Source: Candidatus Lambdaproteobacteria bacterium RIFOXYD2_FULL_56_26
GTDB taxonomy: Bacteria; SAR324; XYD2-FULL-50-16
Assembly: GCA_001783715.1 (NCBI GenBank)
Contig: MFNF01000057.1
Coordinates: 1-64,000 of the forward strand
Direction: 5' to 3'
Length of the DNA stretch: 64,000 bases
Position 1 is the first letter of the stretch. Each line of letters starts with the position of its first letter. Under the pieces are notes generated by a model. That model saw only the letters and a list, made by a program, of their open reading frames with translations, was not told the DNA's origin and ran no database searches. The translations under genes were made by a program, and so were the position numbers. Below are positions 1 to 9,298 of the stretch, piece after piece.

Positions 1-145
1 GCCACCAGATACACGAAAAACGCGAATTCCTTCTTGGCGGCAATTCATATCAGGTGCATTTTTCTTTGGGCCACAATCTCGTGACTACACTATCTAGTAA
101 ACTGAAAAGAAAATAATTCTTTGGATACAAAAGGGAGAAGTTGCC

Positions 146-1924
146 GTGGGAAAACTTAGGGTTGGGTTGCTGTTGCTGCTGGTTTTGTCTCTGGCCTCGG
201 TGGGTTGCAAGAAAAAGGGCACAGAGAACACCGCCAGTTCCTCAACCGGCACTACGACCAGCTTGAGTCTAACCTCCTACAGCCCGGCTGATGGGGCCGC
301 TTCGGTGGCCATCGACACTTCGTTGGATTTGGTCTTCAACCAAGCCCTGAGCGAAGGTGCCTTGACTGTCACTTTGACCGGCGAATGTACCGGTGCCTTG
401 CAGCTTTCGGCGGATGACTTTAAAACCTGCCTGCCTTTGGGCAACCCGGTTTTGAGTGAAACCGCCACCTACAAGGTGACTCCGGTGAGCAACCTGCTCA
501 ATGCCACCACCTACAAGATCAAAGTGACCGGCTTGGGCGACGAAGTGGTCAGCCCCAGCGGCTTCATCACCGTTTCCAAAGCTGCCACCACCACTACCGT
601 TACCAACCCGGCCCCCAAGGTCTCCTCCACCAGCCCCGCCGCCGGAGCCACCGCAGTGGCCTTGGACAGCACCTTGTCTGTGACCTTTGATGCCTCGATG
701 GACAGCAGCACCTTGACCGGAAGCTCCTCGGGAAGCAGTTGTACCGGCTCGGTCCAGCTCTCGGTGGACCAATTTGCCACCTGCCGCCCCTTGACCTCGC
801 AGCCTACGGCGGATTCCACCTACAAAACCTTCAGCTTCAAGTCGGCCCTGGGTTCTCGGTTGAGCTACAAGATTCGGGTGACTACCACCGCCAAGTCCGG
901 TGCCGGAGTGGCCTTGGAGAGCAACTATACCCAGGACACCGCCTTTGCGACCGTAACCAACGTCGGCACCCTCTCGGGCCAAGTGACCGACTTCACCAGC
1001 ACAGCGCTCAGCGGAGTAACCGTTTCCTTCAAACGGGACGGGGCAGTTTATTCTTCCACCACTACCGACAGCTTGGGCAACTATTCGGCCAGCTTGCCGG
1101 TGGACGAGTTTGAGCTGCTGTTCACCAAAACCGGTTTCTTGGACCAAACCCTGAGCGTTACGATCGCCGATGGGGTGACCACTACCGCCCGGACCCAAAA
1201 GCTGCTCTTGAGCAGTTACACCGGTACCGGTACGATCACCGGTTCGATCTCCGATGCGGTCAGCGGTACCGGCCTTGCCGGGGCGACCTTGAATCTCCGG
1301 TCAGGACAGGGAGCAAAAACCGGGACTGTTGTGGCGACTGCCACTACCGATTCGGGGGTAACGGCGGGGCTTTACAGTTTTACCGGTATTGCCGCTGGTT
1401 GGTACACCGTTGAGGTGATCAAGACCGGCTACCAAACCACCTATTTTGAGGTTTACTCCCAAGGGACCGGAACCTGGGCCAACCAAGGGACCTCGGTGAC
1501 CACCACCCTCTCGGCCGGACAGGCCAGGATCCTACTGCGCTGGGGAGCCACCCCCACCGATTTGGACAGCTACCTCAGTGGGCCGGACAACGGTGGGTTC
1601 CTGATCTACTACGGCAGCACCACTATTGCCGGGGTCAATGCCAACCTGGACCAGGACACTACTTCCGGTTACGGACCGGAGACCATCACCATCACCACTT
1701 TGGCCGGGACCGGGACTTATTGTTATTACGTCCACAACTATTCGGGCACCCCGGCGATTTCGGCTTCCGGTGCGGTGGTGACGGCCTTTACCTCGACGGA
1801 CAGCTACACCTACTACGTCCCGAACCAAGCCGGGGGGTATTGGAACGTCTTTAAGATCGTAAACGGGGTCTTTAGCACCATCAATGCGGTGCAGTCCACT
1901 GCGCCCAGCACCACCTGCCAGTAG
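146..1924 (+). CDS. Surface lipoprotein with two Big_5-like domains, two carboxypeptidase-regulatory-like domains and a YfaP-like C-terminus
   Basis: 592 aa. The N-terminus is a lipoprotein signal: a basic start, a hydrophobic stretch and a lipobox ending at Cys21 (LASVGC), followed by Lys residues, so it is probably exported to the outer membrane or cell surface. Two Ig-like Big_5-type repeats follow (about residues 45-150 and 158-270). Each opens with a 'SPA(D/A)GA..VA.D' signature and carries a CTG...C cysteine pair spaced alike in both copies. Two 'GxVTD...L.GVTV' carboxypeptidase-regulatory-like domains lie at about 278-350 and 360-450. The C-terminus has an 'LRWG..PTDLDSYL.GP' motif like the YfaP/DUF2135 family. 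The start is GTG, with GGGAG about 9 nt upstream. Function is unknown; adhesion or envelope structure is an inference from the domains. It is Thr/Ser/Gly rich and stands alone. Confidence 0.85.
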   Translation: MGKLRVGLLLLLVLSLASVGCKKKGTENTASSSTGTTTSLSLTSYSPADGAASVAIDTSLDLVFNQALSEGALTVTLTGECTGALQLSADDFKTCLPLGNPVLSETATYKVTPVSNLLNATTYKIKVTGLGDEVVSPSGFITVSKAATTTTVTNPAPKVSSTSPAAGATAVALDSTLSVTFDASMDSSTLTGSSSGSSCTGSVQLSVDQFATCRPLTSQPTADSTYKTFSFKSALGSRLSYKIRVTTTAKSGAGVALESNYTQDTAFATVTNVGTLSGQVTDFTSTALSGVTVSFKRDGAVYSSTTTDSLGNYSASLPVDEFELLFTKTGFLDQTLSVTIADGVTTTARTQKLLLSSYTGTGTITGSISDAVSGTGLAGATLNLRSGQGAKTGTVVATATTDSGVTAGLYSFTGIAAGWYTVEVIKTGYQTTYFEVYSQGTGTWANQGTSVTTTLSAGQARILLRWGATPTDLDSYLSGPDNGGFLIYYGSTTIAGVNANLDQDTTSGYGPETITITTLAGTGTYCYYVHNYSGTPAISASGAVVTAFTSTDSYTYYVPNQAGGYWNVFKIVNGVFSTINAVQSTAPSTTCQ

Positions 1925-1964
1925 GGACTGGGGCCTGAGCAGGGCCTTGTTGTAGGGCGGGAAA

Positions 1965-2017
1965 ACAAAAGCCCCCAAAGCCGGACCGGAAGGGAGGGCG
2001 TTGGGGGCTTTGTTTTT
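1965..2017. terminator. Bidirectional rho-independent terminator between convergent genes
   Basis: An inverted repeat with arms AAAAGCCCCCAA and TTGGGGGCTTTG is followed by T-rich sequence on the plus strand, and is mirrored by an A-rich stretch at the left that serves the minus strand. It lies between the convergent lipoprotein gene and the receiver gene. Confidence 0.75.
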
Positions 2018-2038
2018 GGGTGGGAAAAAGCGGGGGGA

Positions 2039-2437
2039 CTAAACCTCTACGCCCATTTCCTGCAATTTTTTGAGCACCGCCTTGGGGCTGGCTGGTTTGA
2101 TGACATATTGGTCACAGCCCGCCTGGATCGAGGCCACCACCGTCTCCTTGTCGGCATGGCTGGTGACCATCAGCACCTTGGTTGGAAACCGAAAAATCGG
2201 AGAGGAGGTCTGTTCGAGCTTACGGATCTCGGTTAAGACCTGATGCCCCTTGAAATCGGGCAGGTCCACGTCCAAAGTGATGGCAGTGAACCGGTCCCGA
2301 GATTCCAGGCTCAAACGGAAGAGCTCAATCGCTTGGGTTCCGGTTTCGGCTTCCACCACTTCACCAAAGTCGGAGAGGATGGTGGACATGACCCGGCGGC
2401 TGAGCAACTCGTCGTCCACGACTAAAAACTTAGGCAT
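2039..2437 (-). CDS. Single-domain response regulator (CheY-like receiver)
   Basis: 132 aa, a stand-alone receiver domain. The acidic pair Asp8/Asp9, the phospho-acceptor Asp56 in the beta3 end (TLDVDLPD), the Ser in 'VTSHAD' and Lys114 in 'VIKPASP' are all present, so it should be phosphorylatable. There is no output domain, so it must act by protein contact, as CheY, Spo0F or DivK do. No kinase gene is adjacent; the CheA-type kinase at about 34.3 kb is one possible donor, but that is a guess. It appears to be a single-gene unit ending at the shared terminator. Confidence 0.9.
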   Translation of the reverse strand: MPKFLVVDDELLSRRVMSTILSDFGEVVEAETGTQAIELFRLSLESRDRFTAITLDVDLPDFKGHQVLTEIRKLEQTSSPIFRFPTKVLMVTSHADKETVVASIQAGCDQYVIKPASPKAVLKKLQEMGVEV

Positions 2438-2554
2438 AACCTTCCCTACTCAGATTGTGCAGCTTGTCTTCGGTTCGGCCGGTTGAATTTTAAAATCTAT
2501 AGATAACAGGAGGATAAACTTCAACTTCCGCTGTCAGTAGTTCTACCAGATCTA

Positions 2555-2590
2555 AAAACAAAAATCCACCTCTTGTCACCAGAGGTCGTG
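2555..2590 (-). terminator. Rho-independent terminator downstream of trkH
   Basis: Read on the minus strand, ACCTCT and AGAGGT arms enclose a 7-nt loop, followed within a few bases by TTTTTGTTTTT. It sits about 70 nt after the trkH stop codon. Confidence 0.65.
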
Positions 2591-2658
2591 AAGGCTCAGC
2601 CCTAAGGTAACAATTGGATTCTTGGTGTTGGGGCGGTTGCGGTTTTGAATCTCTTTTT

Positions 2659-3999
2659 TTATACGACCAACTCGTTGTCAACCAACTCTTCTGGAGTCTC
2701 ATCATGGGTGGAAATTGCCATTCCAAAGGTCAAAAACCCAACTCGACCGATCAACATCAAAAGGACTAGGTTGATCTTCCCCAAATCGGTCAAATTACCG
2801 GTAATCCCCATGCTCATCCCTACAGTACCCATGGCTGAAGTAGCTTCAAAAAGCAACTTCATCGGGTCCTGCTTTTCGGTTAGGAAAAAGACAAACATGG
2901 AAACCACTAGAATGGCCAGATAATAAGCAAAACTGGCGGTGGCCGCTTGCAGTCGGGACCCTGGGATTTCTCGTTTGAGGAACCGAATGCTGCTCCGGCC
3001 TTTGAGTGTGCTTTTGACCAAACCGATCAAGGCTGAAAAGGTTGTGGATTTTAGTCCACCGCCCGTTCCCGAAGGGGAAGCCCCAAAGGCCATCAATACA
3101 ACCAGCAGAAGCACTACCGGAGCGGCCAAAGAGTCCAGGGGGATGGTGTTGAAGCCAACGGTAGTACTTGCGGACATAACTTGGAAAAAGGCGGCTTGGA
3201 GCCTTGAGTCGGGGCTTAAATTTTGGATCGACGGTTCAATCCAAAAAAACAGCAACGTCCCAAGGACCAAGAACCAAAAGGTAATCGAAAGAATTACCTT
3301 GCTGGTAAAGGTGAGGTTTTTGTTTTGTCCCCGAAAGGTTTTCCAAAGATCAACTAAAACAATAAAGCCGATCCCTCCGATTAGGCTCAAGGCCGAAAGG
3401 ATCAAGTTGATCCAAAAGTCGTCCCGGTAGGAGGCAAAGCTGTCACTGTACAAACCGAACCCTGCGGTGCAAAAGGCAGAGATGCTATGAAAGATTGAAC
3501 TCCAAACCGGAGATTCCATGCCTTTGGCTTTAAAGACAGTATAGAGGGCGGCTGCGCCAATAGTTTCGCAAATAAAGGTAAAAGCAATCACCTGGATGAT
3601 GAATCCGTTTACATCAAATTTGTCCGGTAGGGCAAAGGTAGCTTTGGAGATTTTTCCTCTCAACTCCGACAGACGCTTGGCGGTTACCAACATCACAAAA
3701 GAACCGAATGTCATGTAGCCGATCCCTCCTGCTTGGATCAAGAGCGTAATGACCAACTGTCCTAAAAAAGTGTAATCCTTTCCAACATCCACAGTGACGA
3801 GGCCGGTAGTTGAAAGGGCAGACATGGCGGTAAAGAGGTGGTCCAGCAAAGAGATTGGCCTGTTGGAGGAAGCGGGCATGGCCAAAGCTATCCAGCCAAT
3901 CAGTACGTAAGAGAGGTAACCCCCTAAAACCAATTTGGGAGCTGAAACATTTAAAAAGCCTTTGGGAATCGGTAGCGGAGCGGGATTGGAAGTGGACAT
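2659..3999 (-). CDS. TrkH/KtrB-family potassium uptake channel subunit
   Basis: 446 aa from the ATG used here; a TTG 13 codons upstream (4038) is the alternative start, and neither has a clear ribosome binding site. The protein is very hydrophobic and has the four membrane-pore-membrane repeats of the Trk/Ktr/HKT superfamily. Its four filter segments resemble STTGL, CTAGF, TTVGF and GTVGM, each with the conserved glycine. Its short length and lack of the extra N-terminal helices make it closer to KtrB than to enterobacterial TrkH. Such channels need a cytosolic KtrA/TrkA RCK subunit, and none is encoded in this window. Expected role: Na+- or H+-linked K+ uptake across the inner membrane. Confidence 0.9.
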   Translation of the reverse strand: MSTSNPAPLPIPKGFLNVSAPKLVLGGYLSYVLIGWIALAMPASSNRPISLLDHLFTAMSALSTTGLVTVDVGKDYTFLGQLVITLLIQAGGIGYMTFGSFVMLVTAKRLSELRGKISKATFALPDKFDVNGFIIQVIAFTFICETIGAAALYTVFKAKGMESPVWSSIFHSISAFCTAGFGLYSDSFASYRDDFWINLILSALSLIGGIGFIVLVDLWKTFRGQNKNLTFTSKVILSITFWFLVLGTLLFFWIEPSIQNLSPDSRLQAAFFQVMSASTTVGFNTIPLDSLAAPVVLLLVVLMAFGASPSGTGGGLKSTTFSALIGLVKSTLKGRSSIRFLKREIPGSRLQAATASFAYYLAILVVSMFVFFLTEKQDPMKLLFEATSAMGTVGMSMGITGNLTDLGKINLVLLMLIGRVGFLTFGMAISTHDETPEELVDNELVV

Positions 4000-4127
4000 G
4001 GAAAGATTGCCAAGTTGGACCAACCGAGGGACCCTCAAACCGGGGATTGGTTTTTTGGGCGGGGGTGTGGGGGTTAACGAAAGACGGATGACCCTTTTGG
4101 TCCTAGCACCAAGCTTGACCAGAAAGT

Positions 4128-4158
4128 AAACTTTTTTGCAATAGCCGCAAAAAAGGTT
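4128..4158 (-). terminator. Likely terminator of the frdCAB-ubiA-like operon
   Basis: CTTTTTTGC and GCAAAAAAG form a 9-bp stem around a 7-nt loop. On the minus strand it lies just after the UbiA-like stop codon and is followed by TTTACTTT. The stem is A/T rich, so strength is uncertain. Confidence 0.5.
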
Positions 4159-4173
4159 GTTTTAATTGATGTC

Positions 4174-5094
4174 TTAAGAAAATAGACTGAGGCAAATGGA
4201 GGGCAGGACCAGGGTCAAGTCGACCAAGAGGTAAAACCCCAAGGGCGCTTCTCCCTGCAACTCCAGGTACCGGTTGGCGGCCAACACCCCCAAGGTGGCG
4301 GAGCCCAAGGCCATGGCGGCCCAAGTTTCCTGGAACCAAAATCCATACCCGGCGGCAAGACCCAGGTTTCCCAGGCCCAAGGCCAAAACCCAGCGGTGGG
4401 TTTTTTGGTTTCCCAACCATCCCGCCAAGGTTTGCAACCCCGCTTGCCGGTCCGATTTCAAGTCCCGCAGGTCAAACAAAAAGCTGTTCCCAAAGACCCA
4501 CCCGGCCCACACCAGGGCCAACCAACCCAACCTTACCCAATCAATTTCCAAGGGGGACTCGAAGAAGGGCAGTAAGAGGGTCAAGGCGATCCAAACCCCG
4601 GCGATCAATATGGGCTTGAGCCAAGGAAACCGTTTGAGCCCCTGCCAGGAAAGGTGGGCTTCCGCACGGGGAAATCGCAAGAGGGAATAAGAAGCGGCCA
4701 GCAGCCCCAAGCCAACCAGACTGCCTAGCCCCAAGGTGGAGAGTTGGGGCAAAAAGGCCAGCAGAATCCCAAAACTCAACACCAGCAAAAACCCGTTGAG
4801 AGGCCGGTGTTCCAGCAGCCAAGTGCGCTTTTGGGGAGAAAAACAATGCTCCGGGGGCGGCAGGGTTAGGTTGCGCTCCAAGGTGTAAAACCAAAAAGCG
4901 GCCGCCCCGACCAAGGCGACCAAGGGAACGGACGGCGGCAGGTGGGCCAAGGCAAAGGTGGTGTAGCTCAAGGCTACGGCGCAAAGCAGGACGGAGAATT
5001 CCGAATAAAGGAAAAAACCCAACAACCCGTACCCAAGGCCGCTCCAAACCCGGACCCGCCGGGCTTGGAGCGGTGAAAGCTTAAGTGGAGGCAA
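4174..5094 (-). CDS. UbiA-superfamily-like integral membrane protein with only one aspartate motif
   Basis: 306 aa, predicted 8-9 membrane helices. The second UbiA prenyltransferase motif is recognisable near residues 205-222 (LFDLRDLKSDRQAGL: Asp208, Asp211, Asp215), preceded by 'WLKPILIAGVW', as in UbiA proteins. The first motif (NDxxDxxxD), which normally holds the Mg-diphosphate, is missing; the corresponding loop near residues 70-98 reads 'TLERNLTLPPPEHC'. It may be a non-catalytic or altered-substrate relative. The TTG start overlaps the frdB stop by 14 nt, so it is translationally coupled to the menaquinol-linked fumarate reductase. A quinone-related role is suggested by position only. 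Confidence 0.7.
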   Translation of the reverse strand: MPPLKLSPLQARRVRVWSGLGYGLLGFFLYSEFSVLLCAVALSYTTFALAHLPPSVPLVALVGAAAFWFYTLERNLTLPPPEHCFSPQKRTWLLEHRPLNGFLLVLSFGILLAFLPQLSTLGLGSLVGLGLLAASYSLLRFPRAEAHLSWQGLKRFPWLKPILIAGVWIALTLLLPFFESPLEIDWVRLGWLALVWAGWVFGNSFLFDLRDLKSDRQAGLQTLAGWLGNQKTHRWVLALGLGNLGLAAGYGFWFQETWAAMALGSATLGVLAANRYLELQGEAPLGFYLLVDLTLVLPSICLSLFS

Positions 5095-5836
5095 GTTTGC
5101 GCCGCAAAAAGGCGATCTGCTCTTGGTGGGGTAGCTGTTTGGGACAATAGTCTTCGCAGCCCAACAGGGTCATGCAGCCAAACACCCCATGTTCGTCCCC
5201 CAGGACTTCATAAAAATCATCGGCCGTCCGTTTGTCCCTGGGGTCTTTGTAAAACCGGGCGACCCGCATGAATCCAGCGGCTCCCAAAAAGTCCTTGCGC
5301 ATCCGCCTGGTGCCGCAGGCGGCCAGACAAATCCCACATTCGATGCAACGTTCGAGCTCGTAGATTTCCTCGGCCACCTCTGGCTCCATGGCGGGCTCCA
5401 GGGCGGAGATGTCGATCTTGTCTTGTTCTGGGTCATGGATCCAGCTTTCCACCCGCTCGGCCATCCGCCGCATGTCCTTGCCGGTGTTGACCGAAAGGTC
5501 GGCGATCAGCTCAAAGACCGGCATGGGCAAAAGGGTGATCTCCGGGTTTTCGTAGCTCCGAGTCAAGGTCCGGCAAGCGAGTCTGGGCTCCCCGTTGACG
5601 ATCATCCCGCAGCTGCCGCAGATCCCCGCCCGACAGACAAAGTCGAATTGCAAGGTCGGGTCCTGGTGTTCCCGAATCCAGTTGAGGGCGATGAAGATGG
5701 TCATCCCCAGGGCCTCTTGCAGGTGGTATTCCTGGACCCTCGGTTTGTCGCCGGGGAGGTGCTGGTTGTAGCGCAAGATCCGAAAGGTCAGGTCCCTTGG
5801 AGCTTGGGTCGGGTTTTTTTCGGCGCTTGGATTCAT
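5081..5836 (-). CDS. frdB: Fumarate reductase / succinate dehydrogenase iron-sulfur subunit
   Basis: 251 aa. It carries electrons between the FAD subunit and the di-haem membrane subunit. The N-terminal plant-type ferredoxin domain has the [2Fe-2S] cysteines in [11 protein letters not shown] and a later C in 'RLACRT'. The C-terminal domain has [13 protein letters not shown] and GCEDYCP for the [4Fe-4S] and [3Fe-4S] clusters. Length and motifs match the Wolinella-type FrdB/SdhB group. Its start overlaps the frdA stop by 4 nt (ATGA), and its stop overlaps the start of the UbiA-like gene, so the four genes form one operon. Confidence 0.95.
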   Translation of the reverse strand: MNPSAEKNPTQAPRDLTFRILRYNQHLPGDKPRVQEYHLQEALGMTIFIALNWIREHQDPTLQFDFVCRAGICGSCGMIVNGEPRLACRTLTRSYENPEITLLPMPVFELIADLSVNTGKDMRRMAERVESWIHDPEQDKIDISALEPAMEPEVAEEIYELERCIECGICLAACGTRRMRKDFLGAAGFMRVARFYKDPRDKRTADDFYEVLGDEHGVFGCMTLLGCEDYCPKQLPHQEQIAFLRRKLAST

Positions 5837-7803
5837 GTTCTCCCACGGAAGAGGCGTTCGTTGGTGTCTTGGTACCGTAGCGGCAGGTCAACGGGCATCA
5901 GTTTGGCTTGGATGGCATGTCGGCCTTGCTCCTTCAGCTCGGCCTTGACCTGCTCCACTTCCGCCAATCTTGCGGCGGTGTCCGGGTGTTCCACAATGTT
6001 GGCCTTGCCGTAGCCCCGGAAACCGGGGGGCAATTCCATCTCCTTGACGTTGAGCGGTTCGTATTTCAATTGGGGCAGAAGGTCCCCCGGATTTTTCCAG
6101 TAGGCCAAGGTCCGTTTGAGCCAGTTGGCATCGTCCCGGGCCGGGAAGTCTTCCCTTGCATGGGCCCCTCTGGACTCGGTCCGTTGCAAAGCGCCGTAGG
6201 CGACACACAAGGCCAGCCGAATCATCTTGGGCACCCGCAAGGCTTCGGTCAGCTCCGCATTGGCTCCGGTGGCCTTGGTTTTGATGGCGATTTTTTGGGA
6301 ACGGACCAACAGGGCCTTGAGCTTTTCCACTCCCGCTTCCAGGTCCTTGGCGTTCCTGAAGATCCCGACATGTTCCATCATCACTTCCTGCATCTGGTTG
6401 CGCAGTTCCCAGGCATTCTCGCCTTGGTCCCGGGCCATCAGCCGGTTGATCGCCTCCTGCTCCTGTTTGAGGAACCTTTGGACCAGTTGGGTGCCGATGT
6501 CGATCTGGTGGGCCTCAATGTAGTCAGCCACCCTCTCGCCGACGATCATGCCAGCCACCACCGTTTCGGCCACCGAGTTGCCGCCCAGCCGGTTGAAGCC
6601 GTGCAGGTCCCAGCAGGCCGCCTCGCCGACCGCAAACAGCCCTTTGAGGCCATAGGCCATGCCGTTTTCGTCGGTCCTGACCCCACCCATGGAATAATGC
6701 TGGGTGGGCCGAACGGGGATCCATTCTACCGCCGGGTCGATGCCCAGGAAGTATTCGCAGATGTCCTTGACCTCCCGGAGGTTTTTTTCGATGTGCTCCC
6801 GGCCCAGGTTGGTGATGTCGAGCCAAAGGTGGTAGCCGTAGGGAGAGGCAACTCCTTTGCCCTTTCTGATGTGTTCGGTCATCCGGCGGCTGACCACGTC
6901 CCGGCTGGCCAGTTCCTTTTTCTCCGGTTCATAGTCCGGCATAAAGCGGTATCCGTCCACGTCCCGCAAGAGACCACCGTCCCCCCGGCAACCTTCGGTG
7001 ACCAGGATCCCCGCCGGTACAATGGCGGTGGGGTGGAACTGGACGGCTTCCATGTTGCCCAAGGCGACCTTGCCGGTATCCAGGGCGATGCCTGCGCCGG
7101 TGCCTTTGCAGATCAGGGCGTTGGTGGTGGTGGAGTAGAGCCTGCCGTAGCCGCCGGTGGCGATGGTGGTGGCCTTGGCTACATAGGCGGAGAGTTTCCC
7201 GGTGATCAGGTCCCGGACAATGGCCCCAAAGCAGACATCCCCTTCGTGAATCAGGGCAATCGCTTCCTGGCGCTCATGGACCGGTATCTTGTCTTGGATG
7301 GCCCGGTTGTCCATGGCGTAGAGCATGGTGTGGCCGGTGCCGTCGGAGGTGTAGCAGGTCCGCCACTTTTTGGTGCCCCCAAAGTCCCTCGCGGTGATCA
7401 GTCCGTGGGCTTCAATTTTTTCGGTCAAGGTGACCGTTTGGGCATTGATCACCGCATGCCTCGGTCCAGCTTGGACCCGGCTCCAGGGGACCCCCCAAAC
7501 CGCCAGTTGCCTGATTGCCTTAGGCGCAGTGTTGACGAACATCCGAGCTACTTTTTGGTCACAGCCCCAGTCGGAGCCCCGGACGGTGTCCCCAAAATGG
7601 ACGTCTTCGTCGTCCCCTTCACCCATCAAGGAATTGCCCAGGCTCGCCTGCATTCCCCCTTGGGCTGCGGCAGAGTGGCTTCGTTTGGCCGGGACCAGGG
7701 AGACGATGATGGCATCTTGTCCTCTCTCTTTGGTGGCAATGGCGGTCCGTAGCCCTGCCAAGCCCCCTCCGATCACAAGATGGTCAGTGTAGATGATGTT
7801 CAT
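5833..7803 (-). CDS. frdA: Fumarate reductase / succinate dehydrogenase flavoprotein subunit
   Basis: 656 aa. It is the catalytic subunit that interconverts fumarate and succinate at a covalently bound FAD. The N-terminal dinucleotide fold is [12 protein letters not shown]. The FAD-linking histidine lies in [11 protein letters not shown]. The capping and active-site region includes 'VQFHPTAI' and 'SRDVVSRRM' with the catalytic Arg. The near C-terminal FAD-binding segment is '[12 protein letters not shown]'. Length and the frdC-A-B gene order match the epsilonproteobacterial/Desulfovibrio type rather than the E. coli four-subunit enzymes. Direction in vivo (fumarate respiration or menaquinone-linked succinate oxidation) cannot be read from this subunit. 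Confidence 0.95.
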   Translation of the reverse strand: MNIIYTDHLVIGGGLAGLRTAIATKERGQDAIIVSLVPAKRSHSAAAQGGMQASLGNSLMGEGDDEDVHFGDTVRGSDWGCDQKVARMFVNTAPKAIRQLAVWGVPWSRVQAGPRHAVINAQTVTLTEKIEAHGLITARDFGGTKKWRTCYTSDGTGHTMLYAMDNRAIQDKIPVHERQEAIALIHEGDVCFGAIVRDLITGKLSAYVAKATTIATGGYGRLYSTTTNALICKGTGAGIALDTGKVALGNMEAVQFHPTAIVPAGILVTEGCRGDGGLLRDVDGYRFMPDYEPEKKELASRDVVSRRMTEHIRKGKGVASPYGYHLWLDITNLGREHIEKNLREVKDICEYFLGIDPAVEWIPVRPTQHYSMGGVRTDENGMAYGLKGLFAVGEAACWDLHGFNRLGGNSVAETVVAGMIVGERVADYIEAHQIDIGTQLVQRFLKQEQEAINRLMARDQGENAWELRNQMQEVMMEHVGIFRNAKDLEAGVEKLKALLVRSQKIAIKTKATGANAELTEALRVPKMIRLALCVAYGALQRTESRGAHAREDFPARDDANWLKRTLAYWKNPGDLLPQLKYEPLNVKEMELPPGFRGYGKANIVEHPDTAARLAEVEQVKAELKEQGRHAIQAKLMPVDLPLRYQDTNERLFRGRT

Positions 7804-7822
7804 GAGTCTCTTGAGATTGGGG

Positions 7823-8584
7823 TTAAGGGTGGGTACTGGACGAACTGCCTTGGATCTCTTGCCCGTATTTTTGCAGGGGCAGATCGGCTCTTTCGTAACC
7901 CAACTTTACATAATAAAGGATGCTCATCGTGCCGACCAACAGGTAAAAGGCGGTCAAGACCCGTTGGACCACCCGTAAGGTCCGGCGGGCCTGCCTCGGC
8001 TTTCCGCAGAGCCAGCCCCATTTGAGCAGCACCCGGTAGAGCCCGATGAAGGCATGGACCACCACTGCCCAAAGCAGGATCAGGTAAAAAAGCCACATCC
8101 CATGTCCGAAGTACCGTTCAGCGGCCAGATAAGGGTCGATCTGACCGGGGTTGAGCATCATGGCAAAAACGTGGGCGGAGCCAAAAAAGAACAGGATAAA
8201 GCCGGTCACCACCTGCATCAGCCAAAGCCGGGTTTCATCGTGGTTCAGGTTTTCGATTTGGTCCTGCATGATCCGGTACTGCCGGAAGCTGGCCGGGAAC
8301 TTCCGCAGCCCCAGACCGGCATGGACGATCAAAATGGTAGCGATGGTAAAGGCGGCGAGGCTGACCAAGTAGGAGTAACCATGCCCTTCGGGGTCCAGGA
8401 AGCTCGCTTCGAGAGCCTTGTCCACCTTGTACGCCACCTCCGGGCCCAGGAGGATGGCCGAGACAAACAGGATGTGCCCCAGGATAAAAAGCCCCAGGAC
8501 CAAACCGGTTAGGCTCTGGGCCACATCAAGTCGGGCGGGAACCTTTGATTTTTTCTGTCTTCGTTCTAAGGTCAGGTATGCCAT
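7823..8584 (-). CDS. frdC: Di-haem cytochrome b membrane subunit of fumarate reductase (type B)
   Basis: 253 aa with five membrane helices, collinear with Wolinella succinogenes FrdC. The four axial haem ligands map to His37, His88, His138 and His177. Glu59 aligns with the menaquinol-site Glu66. The residue aligned with Glu180 of the Wolinella E-pathway is Val175 ([10 protein letters not shown] against LLFAVELHGS), so the compensating proton route may be absent here. It is the first gene of the operon, 19 nt ahead of frdA, with AAGGCG just before the ATG. It anchors FrdAB at the cytoplasmic face and exchanges electrons with menaquinone. Confidence 0.93.
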   Translation of the reverse strand: MAYLTLERRQKKSKVPARLDVAQSLTGLVLGLFILGHILFVSAILLGPEVAYKVDKALEASFLDPEGHGYSYLVSLAAFTIATILIVHAGLGLRKFPASFRQYRIMQDQIENLNHDETRLWLMQVVTGFILFFFGSAHVFAMMLNPGQIDPYLAAERYFGHGMWLFYLILLWAVVVHAFIGLYRVLLKWGWLCGKPRQARRTLRVVQRVLTAFYLLVGTMSILYYVKLGYERADLPLQKYGQEIQGSSSSTHP

Positions 8585-8634
8585 GTTCGCCTTTGGAGGA
8601 GAGAATGCCGGCCAAGTTGTTTCGCTTGGGGCTA

Positions 8635-8663
8635 CATATAAAGGAAAAAAAATCTTTTGGTAA
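8635..8663 (-). promoter_or_regulatory. Candidate sigma70 promoter for frdCAB
   Basis: On the minus strand TTACCA and TATATG are separated by exactly 17 nt, the latter about 50 nt upstream of the frdC ATG. This is a pattern match only. It lies in a 336-bp divergent intergenic region (8585-8920) that otherwise holds the rpsL leader. Confidence 0.45.
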
Positions 8664-8791
8664 GGTTCTTTTTCAGTAAGGCCAGGGTTAAATCATTTTT
8701 TTTAAAAAAGTCCTTGCCAGACAAAAGGACTCTTGGCATGTTGAACGCTTTCGACCCCCCGGAATGGGTTTTTCGGAGTCGGAAAAAAGAC

Positions 8792-8820
8792 TTGGCAGAT
8801 TGCAATTGGATAGCTAGTCT
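8792..8820 (+). promoter_or_regulatory. Candidate promoter of the ribosomal protein supercluster
   Basis: TTGGCA-17 nt-TAGTCT lies about 100 nt upstream of rpsL. No other element is obvious in the 336-bp gap shared with frdC. The upstream neighbour is not rpoC, as it is in many bacteria, so the supercluster needs its own promoter about here. Confidence 0.35.
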
Positions 8821-8920
8821 TAGCGATCACATCAATTGCGCACCCACAGCCCTTGGGCTGGCGTGGACCTATGGGGTTTACCCGAGAAATACTTGTCTTG
8901 TTTGTAGAGGCTTAATCTTT

Positions 8921-9289
8921 ATGCCGACGTTGAACCAGCTGGTCCGAAAGGGCCGAAAACGCATCATCGAGAAGAACAAAGTCCCGGCGTTACAGGCTTG
9001 CCCTCAACGTCGTGGCGTTTGTACCCGTGTTTATACCACGACCCCGAAAAAGCCGAACTCGGCTTTGCGAAAAGTCGCTAGGGTGCGCTTGGTCAATGGC
9101 TTCGAGGTGACCTCTTACATCCCCGGCGTGGGGCACAACCTGCAGGAGCACTCGGTGGTCTTGATCCGTGGCGGGAGGGTGAAAGACCTTCCTGGGGTAC
9201 GGTATCACATCATCCGGGGTACCTTGGATTCTCAAGGTGTCAGCAACCGAAAGCAGGGTCGCTCCAAGTACGGCGCAAAGAAGGGTTAA
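8921..9289 (+). CDS. rpsL: 30S ribosomal protein S12
   Basis: 122 aa, full length, a decoding-centre protein. It begins [13 protein letters not shown]; the reading frame is open further upstream but that part shows no S12 similarity. The ATG follows GAGG by about 10 nt. Lys43 ([12 protein letters not shown]) and Lys88 ([13 protein letters not shown]) are wild type, so no streptomycin-resistance change is visible. Asp89 is the residue methylthiolated by RimO in other bacteria. It is the first gene of an uninterrupted plus-strand cluster running to rplQ. Confidence 0.98.
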   Translation: MPTLNQLVRKGRKRIIEKNKVPALQACPQRRGVCTRVYTTTPKKPNSALRKVARVRLVNGFEVTSYIPGVGHNLQEHSVVLIRGGRVKDLPGVRYHIIRGTLDSQGVSNRKQGRSKYGAKKG

Positions 9290-9298
9290 GGAGAAGCA

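Noticed and set aside
5908-7752. Long 614-aa plus-strand ORF antisense to frdA
   Set aside because: Shadow of a high-GC gene; the minus-strand frame is an unmistakable FrdA, and the antisense product has no recognisable features.
8657-8920. N-terminal extension of the S12 reading frame
   Set aside because: The frame is open, but S12 begins at 8921 with a ribosome site. The extra 88 residues have no S12 similarity and cover the promoter region.
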